DNA from: CAYFWF01 sp964346815
GTDB lineage: Bacteria > Acidobacteriota > Aminicenantia > Aminicenantales > Aminicenantaceae
NCBI GenBank assembly: GCA_964346815.1
Contig: CAYFWF010000035.1
Location: 1-64,000, forward strand
Length of the DNA: 64,000 nucleotides
Direction of reading: 5' to 3'
Every line of letters starts with the position of its first letter. Within the stretch, counting starts at the first letter, position 1. The notes under the pieces are model-generated. The model was not told the origin of the DNA and did not search any database. It saw nothing but the letters and a program-made list of their open reading frames with translations. Shown here piece after piece: positions 25,947 to 34,103 of the stretch. Made by a program: the position numbers and the translations under genes.

Positions 25947-26336
25947 ATGAAAAAAGCAGACTTTAAGATTTTAACAGTTGCTTGGATTGTTCTGTTTTGT
26001 CTATCAGCGACCTTCCTTGCGGGCGCTCAGGAGAAGAACTACGAATCCCTTCTTGGAGAGTGGGATGTGCAAACCGAAGACGGCCAGTATGCATTCGTTT
26101 TTATTTTTTCTATGGAGGGTGAAGCTCTGAAGGGAGTATTTCAGGGTTCAACAGGAGAAACGGAAATGGAAGCCCTCACATATGAGGACAACGAACTCAC
26201 GTTTACTGTGAATATAGAAGCTGGCGGCCGGTCAATGCCCATCGACTTTTCAGCGACGATTAAAGGAGACGCCCTGGAAGGAATGCTCTCTCTTGAATTT
26301 GGTGAAGCCAATATTTCCGGCAAGAAACGGAAATAG
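25947..26336 (+). CDS. Small secreted beta-barrel-like protein
   Basis: 129 aa. A signal peptide ends near LAGAQ/EKNY. The mature part is a compact set of beta-strands: LLGEWDVQTEDGQYAFVFIFSM, ALKGVFQG, ELTFTVNIEAGG, DFSATIKGDALEGML. This resembles a small lipocalin-like domain that also occurs as an add-on to exported amidohydrolases in Acidobacteria-like genomes. AAGGAG precedes the ATG. The function is unknown. It is convergent with the RRM gene, with a gap of 24 nt. Confidence 0.7.
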   Translation: MKKADFKILTVAWIVLFCLSATFLAGAQEKNYESLLGEWDVQTEDGQYAFVFIFSMEGEALKGVFQGSTGETEMEALTYEDNELTFTVNIEAGGRSMPIDFSATIKGDALEGMLSLEFGEANISGKKRK

Positions 26337-26360
26337 GCAGTTAATATCCTGATAATTATT

Positions 26361-26651
26361 TCAATAGCGGCGATAACCGCGGTCTCTTCTTCTGCCTCCG
26401 CTTCCAGAACTGCGTTCTCTTGGGGGGCGGGCTTCATCGACTCTCAGCGTACGGCCTTTATGATTGGAACCGTTCAAAGCTTCTTTGGCTTTTTCAGCTT
26501 CCGCTGGGCTTGACATTTCGACGAATCCGAAACCTCTGCCTTCGATCACTTTGACTTCTTTGACCTCTCCATGACTGGAAAATAATTCTCGTAAATCGTC
26601 TTCAGACACAGAATAGCTGAAATTTCCCACGTAAAGTTTATTACCTTGCAT
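26361..26651 (-). CDS. RRM-domain RNA-binding protein
   Basis: 96 aa. RNP2 (LYVGNF) and RNP1 (RGFGFVEM) mark one RRM in residues 1-75. A basic Gly/Ser tail (RSSGSGGRRRDRGYRRY) follows. AAGGAG precedes the ATG. It lies 113 nt downstream of the DEAD-box helicase on the same strand, so an RNA chaperone and an RNA helicase may be produced together, a pairing seen in cold responses. The sequence between RNP2 and RNP1 is shorter than in the 9841-10146 protein, so the two are not recent duplicates. Confidence 0.88.
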   Translation of the reverse strand: MQGNKLYVGNFSYSVSEDDLRELFSSHGEVKEVKVIEGRGFGFVEMSSPAEAEKAKEALNGSNHKGRTLRVDEARPPRERSSGSGGRRRDRGYRRY

Positions 26652-26764
26652 GTTTTTCTCCTTATCGTTTTTTGCTTTATCAATCTGAATTATTCATAAG
26701 CATGATTTTGAGTAGGTACATGAATAATTCAAGTTATTGAGCTTTCCCAGAGCGGGTAGAGTCT

Positions 26765-28030
26765 TTAAACGGCATACTGTCTCGCTCTGTCCGGATTCTT
26801 TTTTCTGTAAAGATTCTTAGATCGTGAATGTGATCGGTCTTTTTTCGATCTAACGTTTCGGGACCTCTTTTTAAAGCCTGATCGTATGCTGTTGTCTATG
26901 GCAAACAGATCATCTTCTGCTTTTTGAACAGGGATTTTCATACCGATGAAGGATTCGATGGCCTCCAAATGATCGGTTGTGCCTTCACTGGCGAATGTGA
27001 TGGCTTTTCCTGTATTCCCGGCACGAGCTGTTCGCCCGATCCGATGGACATAATTTTCGCAGTCTTGAGGGATATCATAGTTGATGACCATCTCCAAATT
27101 GTCGATGTGGAGTCCCCGGGCTGCCACGTCGGTGGCGACAAGGTAAGCGAACTTCCCGTCCTTAAAATCTTTCATGATCTTCAACCTCCGATTCTGAGGA
27201 AGATCTCCTGTCAGTTGTTGGCTGCGGAGTCCGTTTAGTTGTAGATCTTTGGCCAGACGAAAAGCAGAATGCCGCATATTAGTGAAAATAAGCGCGTTCC
27301 GAGGGGCTTGGGCCTTGAGGATGCCCAGCATGAGATTCTTTTTGATGTGGCTTTTCACATGGTAGAGTTCCTGGGAAATGGTATCGACGGTAAGCTTTTC
27401 GGGAGTGACCTCGATAAATACAGGACGGGTCATATGTTCGACAGCGATTCTTCGGGAAATGCGGTTTAGAGTGGCGCTGAAGAGCATATTCTGTCGTGCT
27501 TGAGGGGGGGGCATTTTCCGAATCAGTTTTGTGATGTCGGGGAGAAATCCCATGTCAAACAAGCGATCGGCCTCGTCGATAACGAGAAATCCGATTCTTC
27601 TCAGATTCAAATGACCCTTTTCTCCGAGGTCCAGTAGTCTTCCTGGCGTGCCGATGAGGATATCTGGTCCTTTTTTCAAAGACGATAACTGGTTTGAATA
27701 ACCCACCCCTCCGAAAAAGCTGCCAATGGCTAACCCGATGTGGCGGTTGAGCAACCGGGCTTCCTTTTCGATTTGGACCGCCAGTTCCCTGGTCGGCACG
27801 ATGATCATCGCCTTTTTACATTTGGATGTGTCTTTTTTCAGAATATTGTTGAACAAAGTGATTAGAAATGCAGCGGTTTTACCGGTTCCCGTCTGAGATT
27901 GAACGGCCACATCCGAGCCCCCCAGAGTAACGCTCAGAGTCTGCTCCTGGACTTTTGTCATTTCTGTATAGCCTCGATCCGCGATTCCATGCAGAATTCG
28001 GGATTCGAGATTGAATGTATTGAACTTCAT
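26765..28030 (-). CDS. DEAD-box ATP-dependent RNA helicase (RhlE-like)
   Basis: 421 aa. Motifs in order: Q motif (TKVQEQ), Walker A SQTGTGKT at 45-52, PTRELA, GTPGRLLDL, DEAD at 152-155, SAT at 185-187, then the second RecA domain with ARGLHIDNLEMVINYD and HRIGRTARAG. A basic tail (KKRSRNVRSKKDRSHSRSKN) lacks the DbpA RNA-binding domain. That places it with RhlE-like helicases, which unwind RNA in ribosome assembly or mRNA decay in the cytoplasm. The RRM gene follows. Confidence 0.88.
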   Translation of the reverse strand: MKFNTFNLESRILHGIADRGYTEMTKVQEQTLSVTLGGSDVAVQSQTGTGKTAAFLITLFNNILKKDTSKCKKAMIIVPTRELAVQIEKEARLLNRHIGLAIGSFFGGVGYSNQLSSLKKGPDILIGTPGRLLDLGEKGHLNLRRIGFLVIDEADRLFDMGFLPDITKLIRKMPPPQARQNMLFSATLNRISRRIAVEHMTRPVFIEVTPEKLTVDTISQELYHVKSHIKKNLMLGILKAQAPRNALIFTNMRHSAFRLAKDLQLNGLRSQQLTGDLPQNRRLKIMKDFKDGKFAYLVATDVAARGLHIDNLEMVINYDIPQDCENYVHRIGRTARAGNTGKAITFASEGTTDHLEAIESFIGMKIPVQKAEDDLFAIDNSIRSGFKKRSRNVRSKKDRSHSRSKNLYRKKNPDRARQYAV

Positions 28031-28342
28031 TTATTTACTTTTATAATTTGATTGAAACATGAGGGTTTGAATGTCAGAGGAAATTATCGTTCGGGTGGGA
28101 AGAACAATTTACTTCGACTCTTTTCCTTCCATATGTTTGGGTTATCATTATACTTTATCCATAAACATATAGCAAGAGAAATTAGTCTGCTCCCGGTTTC
28201 AGGAATTTGACACATATCTTTTTCCTATTATCCTTCTGGCGGGATGATGATGGATTCACCTTTTTTTCTCTGTGTCCAAATGAACTCTTTTCATACGTTT
28301 TTCGTAAATTTAAATGAATATAAAATATTTATGGAGAGACAG
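28031..28342. other. Divergent region between helicase and permease
   Basis: No gene found. A -10-like TATACT lies near 28152 without a good -35. An ORF reading back from the permease to 28244 is open, but the ribosome site GGAG at 28333-28336 favours the start at 28343. Confidence 0.4.
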
Positions 28343-30760
28343 ATGCTGAGAAATTACATCAAGATCGCATTACGAAACCTGTTTCGGAACAAGTTATATT
28401 CTCTGATAAACCTGTTAGGTTTGGCCATCGGGATGGCTGCCTGCCTGATGATATTCCTCTGGGTGCAGGATGAATTGAGTTATGACCGGTTCCATCAGAA
28501 TGCAGAACGGATTTATAGGGTGGAACGGAAGTTTGATTTCAGAGATATGCACGGACAAGCCCCCATCACTTCCGGACCGTACGGGCCTGCCCTGGTCAGA
28601 GATTATCCAGAAATCGAGAATTTTGTTCGTCTGGACAGAGAAGAGTTGTCCATCAAAGACCATCGGAACATATTCCGCAAGCAGCCGCTCATTTTCGCGG
28701 ATAACGCCATATTTGAAATTTTTGATTTTTCTCTCGAAGAAGGAGATCCCAAAACCGCCCTCACCGAACCCAATTCGATTGTTCTTACCCGTGAGAATGC
28801 CCTGCGGTATCTTGGAACTGAAGAAGCTGTCGGCGAGTCTCTCACCCTCGATTGGAACGGAACTCTGACAGATTTCCAGATCACGGGAATCCTGGAAGAG
28901 GTCCCACACAATTCACATGTCCATTTTGACATGGTCGTCTCTCTCTCTAGCTATGCGGAAGAGCGATTGAGCCCCTGGTTCAATAATTTCCTTTACACCT
29001 TTGTTTTAGTGAAGGAGGACATTTCCATTGAAAATCTTCAGAGCAAGTTCCCTGCGTTTTTGACCAAATATATGGCCGCGGATTTCATAGCTGTCGTGGG
29101 TACTGAAGCAGATATCAATGATGTGTTTCAGTTGAAGTTGTACCCTCTCTTGGACATCCATCTTCAGCCCAGTGAGCAGTTTGAAATTGAGCCTCAAGGC
29201 AGCCTGACTTCTGTCTATATTTTCTCTGCCATTGCTGTTTTGATTCTGGTCATTGCCTGCATCAATTTCATGAATCTTTCCACCGCCCGAGCCAACAAAA
29301 GAGCCCGGGAAGTGGGCATCCGCAAGACGGTCGGTGCTCTCAAACGGCAGCTCTGGGGTCAGTTTGTGGGTGAATCAGTGCTTTTAGCCATCATCGCCCT
29401 GGCCTTGGCTGTTCTCCTGATCAGATTGTTTATTCCTCTCTTCAATGCCTTATCGAATAAATCCTTATCTGTTACCCACCTTTTCCATTTTGGGAACTGG
29501 CATATTCTCGCTGGAATTACCATAGTAACCGGATTGCTGGCCGGACTTTACCCGGCTTTCTATCTCACAGCCTTTCATCCGGCAAGTGTTTTGAAAGGAA
29601 GTGTGCTTTCCGGAACCGGGAAATCGACATTTCGAAGGGGAATGGCCGTTATTCAATTTGTTATCTCCATTACTTTGATCATAGGGACTCTTATCATCTT
29701 CAGCCAAATGGAATATATACAGAACAGATCTTTGGGATTCGATAAAGAGAATGTGCTCATCATTCCAGCAGAAAGCAACAATATCCGTAAAAATATCGAG
29801 GCTTTTCGAAACACGCTGACACAGGATACGCGAATCAAATCCGTAGCTGCCTCCTCCAACATTCCTGGAAGTGCGATGTTTTCTGACACGGTCTTCAAGA
29901 GGGAGGATTCCGACGATATTTTTTCCATTATTTATGCGGCTACGGATTACGAATTTGTAGAAACCTTTGGATTCAATCTGATCCAGGGCCGGAATTTCTC
30001 AAAAACATTCAGCACTGATGTCGAGGGAGCCGTTATACTCAATCAGGCGGCTGTCAAAGAGATCGGTTATACGCCAGAGGAAGCCGTGGGTAAGAAATTG
30101 TATAGGTATGAAGGCATCACTGATTTTGTGGAATGCACCATTGTTGGCGTGGTGGAAGATTTCCATTTCAAGTCCCTGCATCGGATAATCGAACCCTTCC
30201 TTCTTATGCTCGACCTGGATTACTTTGATACCATTTCTGTCAGAATTATGCCGGACGATGTTAGAGGAACTATCGATTTTATTCAACAGAAATGGAGAGA
30301 GACATATCCTGGAGAACAATTTGAATTCAGCTTCTTGGACAGCAGGATCGATCTCCTGTATGAGAGTGAAAAAAAGGTTCGCGATCTCTTCTTGATCTTC
30401 TCCATTCTCTCTATATTTGTCGCCTGTTTGGGACTCTTCGGCTTGGCAGCTTTTACCGCTGAAGAGAGGACCAAGGAGATAGGAGTACGAAAAGTTTTGG
30501 GAGCATCTACCGGGAATATCTTGATTTTGCTGAGCAAGGAGTTTGCCAAATGGGTGTTGGTGGCAAACGTTATGGCCTGGCCTGTTGGGTATTTCGTGAT
30601 GAACAGATGGCTGCAGAACTTTGCGTTCAAAATTAATATCGGTCTGTGGCCGTTTGCCTTATCGGCAGTCCTGGCTTTGATTATCGCGCTGCTAACAGTC
30701 AGCTACCAGTCTATTAAATCGTCCCTCACCAATCCCGTGGATTGCTTGAGGTATGAGTAG
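28343..30760 (+). CDS. FtsX-like ABC transporter permease (MacB-type)
   Basis: 805 aa from ATG 28343, chosen because GGAG lies 6 nt upstream and the product begins MLRNYIKIALRN like its paralogues; longer reads to 28244 have no ribosome site. TM1 is LLGLAIGMAACLMIFLWV. The first FtsX block is FMNLSTARANKRAREVGIRKTVGA, the second is EERTKEIGVRKVLGASTGN, and the end is DCLRYE. It has no prefix domain and no PadR gene beside it, like the 20402-22753 protein. The partner ATPase and cargo are unknown. Confidence 0.85.
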   Translation: MLRNYIKIALRNLFRNKLYSLINLLGLAIGMAACLMIFLWVQDELSYDRFHQNAERIYRVERKFDFRDMHGQAPITSGPYGPALVRDYPEIENFVRLDREELSIKDHRNIFRKQPLIFADNAIFEIFDFSLEEGDPKTALTEPNSIVLTRENALRYLGTEEAVGESLTLDWNGTLTDFQITGILEEVPHNSHVHFDMVVSLSSYAEERLSPWFNNFLYTFVLVKEDISIENLQSKFPAFLTKYMAADFIAVVGTEADINDVFQLKLYPLLDIHLQPSEQFEIEPQGSLTSVYIFSAIAVLILVIACINFMNLSTARANKRAREVGIRKTVGALKRQLWGQFVGESVLLAIIALALAVLLIRLFIPLFNALSNKSLSVTHLFHFGNWHILAGITIVTGLLAGLYPAFYLTAFHPASVLKGSVLSGTGKSTFRRGMAVIQFVISITLIIGTLIIFSQMEYIQNRSLGFDKENVLIIPAESNNIRKNIEAFRNTLTQDTRIKSVAASSNIPGSAMFSDTVFKREDSDDIFSIIYAATDYEFVETFGFNLIQGRNFSKTFSTDVEGAVILNQAAVKEIGYTPEEAVGKKLYRYEGITDFVECTIVGVVEDFHFKSLHRIIEPFLLMLDLDYFDTISVRIMPDDVRGTIDFIQQKWRETYPGEQFEFSFLDSRIDLLYESEKKVRDLFLIFSILSIFVACLGLFGLAAFTAEERTKEIGVRKVLGASTGNILILLSKEFAKWVLVANVMAWPVGYFVMNRWLQNFAFKINIGLWPFALSAVLALIIALLTVSYQSIKSSLTNPVDCLRYE

Positions 30761-31284
30761 CTCGCCGCTCAGGGGGATTTTTCTATAGGCAATTATGGTA
30801 AATTAATATAATCGGGGAATAGGCTGGATGAACAAACGCAAAAAAATGATTTGCAGAGCAATCAAAATCTAACTGGTAGTTATAAAAACACGATTTATGT
30901 CGCTTTTTTATTGCACAGAGTTATAAAGTACAATATCAACGTAATAAAGCAAACTCGCTAATGTCATTGCAAGCATAATACTCATAAAATGTTGGTCGAT
31001 GCCTGTATGTAATCGACCATGAAACTTTGTTGCGATTCTGTGAACTAAACCCATAACTGTCATTGCGAACCACTTCTGATGGTGAAGCAATCCCATATAA
31101 CGGGATTACTTCGTCATTTCATTCCTCGTAATGACCATGTAGCTCGCTGGGGAAAACCAGCGGGCTGACGTTTCAACTTCCCTGACGGTTTGCTTTATCA
31201 CGGTTTTTGGAGACGATAATGATATCTGGAGTGCAATTGACCTTAATATTTTCCTGTGATAGAAGCTATTAAGAATATCGATTT
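30761..31284. other. Intergenic region rich in inverted repeats
   Basis: 524 nt without a recognisable gene. It holds GGTCGAT (30994-31000) and ATCGACC (31012-31018) as a 7-bp inverted repeat with 11-nt loop. It also holds the REP-like palindrome at 31059-31135 and a 9-bp stem with GGAAAA loop at about 31142-31165. TTGACC stands some 50 nt before ATG 31285 without a good -10. Confidence 0.45.
31059..31135. repeat. REP/MITE-like palindrome of the GTCATTGCGA family
   Basis: A 77-bp element. Its ends are GTCATTGCGA and TCGTAATGAC, and inside lie GAAGCAATCCC and GGGATTACTTC. The arms pair with few mismatches. The pattern follows the dispersed GTCATTGCGAG..GAAGCAATC..GATTGCTTCG..CTCGCAATGAC repeat of many bacterial genomes. 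Confidence 0.6.
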
Positions 31285-32619
31285 ATGAATATTCGAGATA
31301 ATAAAAGAATTCCAGAATTGCGCCGAGCAATACACCTTCCTCATGCAACTGCAATGGTTGTGGGGACAATTATAGGAGCATCTATTTTCGTTCAGCCTTC
31401 AGAGATAACAGGACAAGTGAATACCATAAAGGGAGTTTTTCTGGTTTGGCTGATATCCGGCCTTTTAACGTTTTTCGGTGCTCTTGTGTGTGCGGAATTG
31501 GCATCGATATTTGCACAATCCGGAGGAGTATATGTGTACTTGAAAGAGGCGTTTTCTCCTTCGATCGGATTTTTATGGGGTTGGGCCATGTTCTGGAGTG
31601 TGCATTCCGGGATTATTGCAGGGATTTCGGTCATTTTTTCCCGTTATTTCTCCTATTTTTTCCCATTGAATAGTGCCATGATTAAGATAGTCTCAATTGC
31701 GATTATAGTCATTCTCTCAGCCATCAATTATTTCGGAGTTAAACATGGAACTCTCCTTCAAACGCTTTTTACAGGGGGAAAGGTTCTCGCTGTTTTGTTT
31801 ATTATCGTTGCCGGCTTTGCTTTTGGTTCGCGTGTTCCTGAGCATTTCGTAACAGGAAGTATCGCACAGAATGAGGTATCGCTGAACAGTTTTCTGCTCG
31901 CCATGATTGCCGGATTATTCGCCTTTGGGGGATGGCACATGGTTGCTTATAATTCCGAGGAAACTGTAAATCCTCGGAAGACTATTCCTCGGGCCTTGAT
32001 GTTGGGAACACTGATCGTGACACTCTGTTACATCGCACTAAATGCCGTATACATGTATATTCTACCTTTAGATCGAGTCGCATCATCCACACGGATCGCC
32101 GCGGATGCAGCAGATGCTCTCTTTGGATTCGGGGGAGGCGCTTTTATGAGCAGTCTGGTGATATTTTCAACATTTGGGGCTTTAAGCGGTATCATTCTCT
32201 GCGGTCCTCGTGTTTATTTTTCCATGGCACGAGATGGCTTGTTGTTTGGGTGGATAGGACAGATACATCCTCGATACCATACGCCTCACAAAGCCATTAT
32301 TCTGCAGGCTGTCTGGTCCTCTGTACTCGTTGTCACAGGTACTTACAAAGCATTGTTCACCCGGATTATCTATACCGAATGGATTTTCTTTGCGCTCATG
32401 GCAATCGGCTTATTCTTGCTTCGACGACGGGCGGGAATTTTGCGCGAATATAGGATATGGGGCTATCCAGTGATCCCTGCACTTTTCATCATATCTTCAT
32501 TCGCCATAGTCGTTAATCAAATTCTTTCCGATCCTGGTGAAAGCGTTTTTGGGCTTTCTCTTGTATTGATTGGTTTGCCAGTATATTATTTATGGTCAAA
32601 GAAGCAGAGAGGAGAATAA
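31285..32619 (+). CDS. APC-superfamily amino acid permease (LAT-like)
   Basis: 444 aa with about 12 membrane segments. The family start is clear: LPHATAMVVGTIIGASIFVQPSEI (TM1 with the GxG backbone-binding loop), then ALVCAELASIFAQSGGVYVYLKEAFSP, AFGGWHMVAYNSEETVNPRKTIPRAL (TM6 region) and GPRVYFSMARDGL. It moves amino acids or related compounds across the inner membrane by exchange or symport. The next gene, 3 nt downstream, is an amidohydrolase, so the substrate may be the compound that enzyme breaks down. It is similar in build to the 40355-41788 permease. Confidence 0.85.
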   Translation: MNIRDNKRIPELRRAIHLPHATAMVVGTIIGASIFVQPSEITGQVNTIKGVFLVWLISGLLTFFGALVCAELASIFAQSGGVYVYLKEAFSPSIGFLWGWAMFWSVHSGIIAGISVIFSRYFSYFFPLNSAMIKIVSIAIIVILSAINYFGVKHGTLLQTLFTGGKVLAVLFIIVAGFAFGSRVPEHFVTGSIAQNEVSLNSFLLAMIAGLFAFGGWHMVAYNSEETVNPRKTIPRALMLGTLIVTLCYIALNAVYMYILPLDRVASSTRIAADAADALFGFGGGAFMSSLVIFSTFGALSGIILCGPRVYFSMARDGLLFGWIGQIHPRYHTPHKAIILQAVWSSVLVVTGTYKALFTRIIYTEWIFFALMAIGLFLLRRRAGILREYRIWGYPVIPALFIISSFAIVVNQILSDPGESVFGLSLVLIGLPVYYLWSKKQRGE

Positions 32620-32622
32620 CAA

Positions 32623-33609
32623 ATGAAAATAGTCGATTTTCATAATCATTTTTATCCTCCAGAATATCTTCAAGAGATACAAGCTGGAACAAGTAACGTA
32701 AAAGTGACTTTTGATGCAGATAATAATCCTCTTCTTCATTATCCAGGGGATTACAACATCGTGGTACGCGGGCACAGAGATATTGATTATCGAGCCGAGG
32801 TGTTAAAAAAAACAGGAATTGACAAACAGATTTTGACCTTCACCACCCCTGGCACACATATCGAAACTCCAGATCGTGCTGTAGAGCTTGCTCATCTTGT
32901 TAATGATAGTTTTGCAAAAATTATGGTTGAGCGTGGGGACCAGTATGCTGCACTGGCAACACTTCCTCTGAACGATTTAGAAGCTTCGGTTGCCGAGTTG
33001 GACCGAGCCTTTAACGGACTGGGATTTAGAGGAGCCATGCTTCACGGCAATATCAATGGGACTCCCTTGAGTGACCCATCTTTTTGGCCTCTTTATGAAA
33101 AAGCACATGATTTAAATGCGGTGTTTTATATACATCCGTCTTTTCCAGTCGGAGTAGAAGCCATGATGGATTATTGGCTTATGCCTCTGGTTGGTTTCCC
33201 TTTTGATACGACGTTAGCGGCAGCAAAATTGGTTTTCAGCGGTGTGGTTGAAAAATTTCCCGGGATTAGGTGGGTGCTTGGGCATTTGGGAGGAGCGATT
33301 CCCTATCTCGCCGAAAGGCTCGATAGGGGATATTTCGCTTTCGAAGAATGCAGAACAAATATACGTAAACCCCCGAGTGAATATCTCAAAGAATTTTATT
33401 ATGATACCGTTAATTTCGATGTCAAAGCCTTGGAATTTGCCATTGTCTTTGCCGGAGCAGATCATTTTGTCGCAGGAAGCGATTATCCTCATAAGATCGG
33501 AAGCCTGGAGAAGATGGTGGAGAGCATTGAGAAACTTGATCTTTCTCCAGAAGAAAAAAAAGGAATTTTTGGTGGAAATGCAGCTAGATTGCTGGAGTTG
33601 CAGCTTTAA
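32623..33609 (+). CDS. ACMSD-like amidohydrolase family metal enzyme
   Basis: 328 aa. Metal ligands fit the ACMSD group of the amidohydrolase superfamily: His7 and His9 (DFHNHFYPP), His171 (FYIHPSFP), His221 (LGHLGG) and Asp287 (AGSDYPH). ACMSD-type enzymes decarboxylate or hydrolyse carboxylated aromatic or muconate compounds in the cytoplasm with one zinc. GGAG precedes the ATG, which lies 3 nt after the permease stop, so the two genes form an operon for uptake and breakdown of one compound. The exact substrate cannot be read from sequence. Confidence 0.82.
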   Translation: MKIVDFHNHFYPPEYLQEIQAGTSNVKVTFDADNNPLLHYPGDYNIVVRGHRDIDYRAEVLKKTGIDKQILTFTTPGTHIETPDRAVELAHLVNDSFAKIMVERGDQYAALATLPLNDLEASVAELDRAFNGLGFRGAMLHGNINGTPLSDPSFWPLYEKAHDLNAVFYIHPSFPVGVEAMMDYWLMPLVGFPFDTTLAAAKLVFSGVVEKFPGIRWVLGHLGGAIPYLAERLDRGYFAFEECRTNIRKPPSEYLKEFYYDTVNFDVKALEFAIVFAGADHFVAGSDYPHKIGSLEKMVESIEKLDLSPEEKKGIFGGNAARLLELQL

Positions 33610-33629
33610 AACTTCCGGTCTTACTCTTT

Positions 33630-33900
33630 CTATATTTCACGAACGCGCATGATTTCGAACACAACAGGATTATAGGCGTCGGGGCAGGCATGCGTTTTTT
33701 TTCAGGATCCTTCTGCCAGAGAAGCTGGACATCAAACATCATGGTGAAAAAAAGCTGGCAGCATACTGTAGAGAGCATAATCCCGGTTTTCAAGAATTCA
33801 CCTGCCCTGAGTTTTAAAGGCTCTTTTTCCTCCTTACCTCCGTGCAGGTTATTGAAAGTGAAGGATCCGATACGAAAATTGTTGAGTTTTACCAACAGAA
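33630..33900 (-). pseudogene. Decayed TIGR04076-like small Cys-rich protein gene
   Basis: Minus-strand reading frames, joined across at least two shifts, give a C-terminus that resembles the TIGR04076 family: GLCSLQYAASFF, then MMFDVQLLWQKDPEK, then ACPDAYNPVVFEIMRVREI and a stop at 33630-33632. One shift falls in a run of eight T at 33695-33702, another in a T run near 33755. No single ORF spans it. It is either a decayed gene or, less likely given several breaks, a sequencing fault. The family has no known function. The match is from memory of its TIGR04076 motifs. Confidence 0.45.
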
Positions 33901-34004
33901 GCTTCTGGCTGCTGGTGGGCCTGCATTTTGACGCCGTGCGCTGTATTCAGCCTCGAATGTTAATACATGGTTTTGAAAGTGCTTACCATGAAATTTTGTA
34001 ATAT

Positions 34005-34033
34005 TGATTTCATCGAAATAATAGAGTACAATA
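34005..34033 (+). promoter_or_regulatory. Sigma-70-type promoter for the EF-G gene
   Basis: TTGATT (34005-34010), a 17-bp spacer and TACAAT (34028-34033). The start codon lies at 34104, leaving a leader of about 60 nt. Confidence 0.5.
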
Positions 34034-34103
34034 GCCAAGAAGTCACTTTTTCTGACGGCAAATTTTTACCCCCAATCAATGCTCGGATAAGGATTTTATG
34101 TAG

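Noticed and set aside
28244..28342. N-terminal extension of the third FtsX permease
   Set aside because: The extra 33 residues do not occur in the paralogues. GGAG precedes ATG 28343.
30908..31096. 62-codon minus-strand frame
   Set aside because: It covers the REP-like repeat, and the peptide follows from the repeat. There is no ribosome site.
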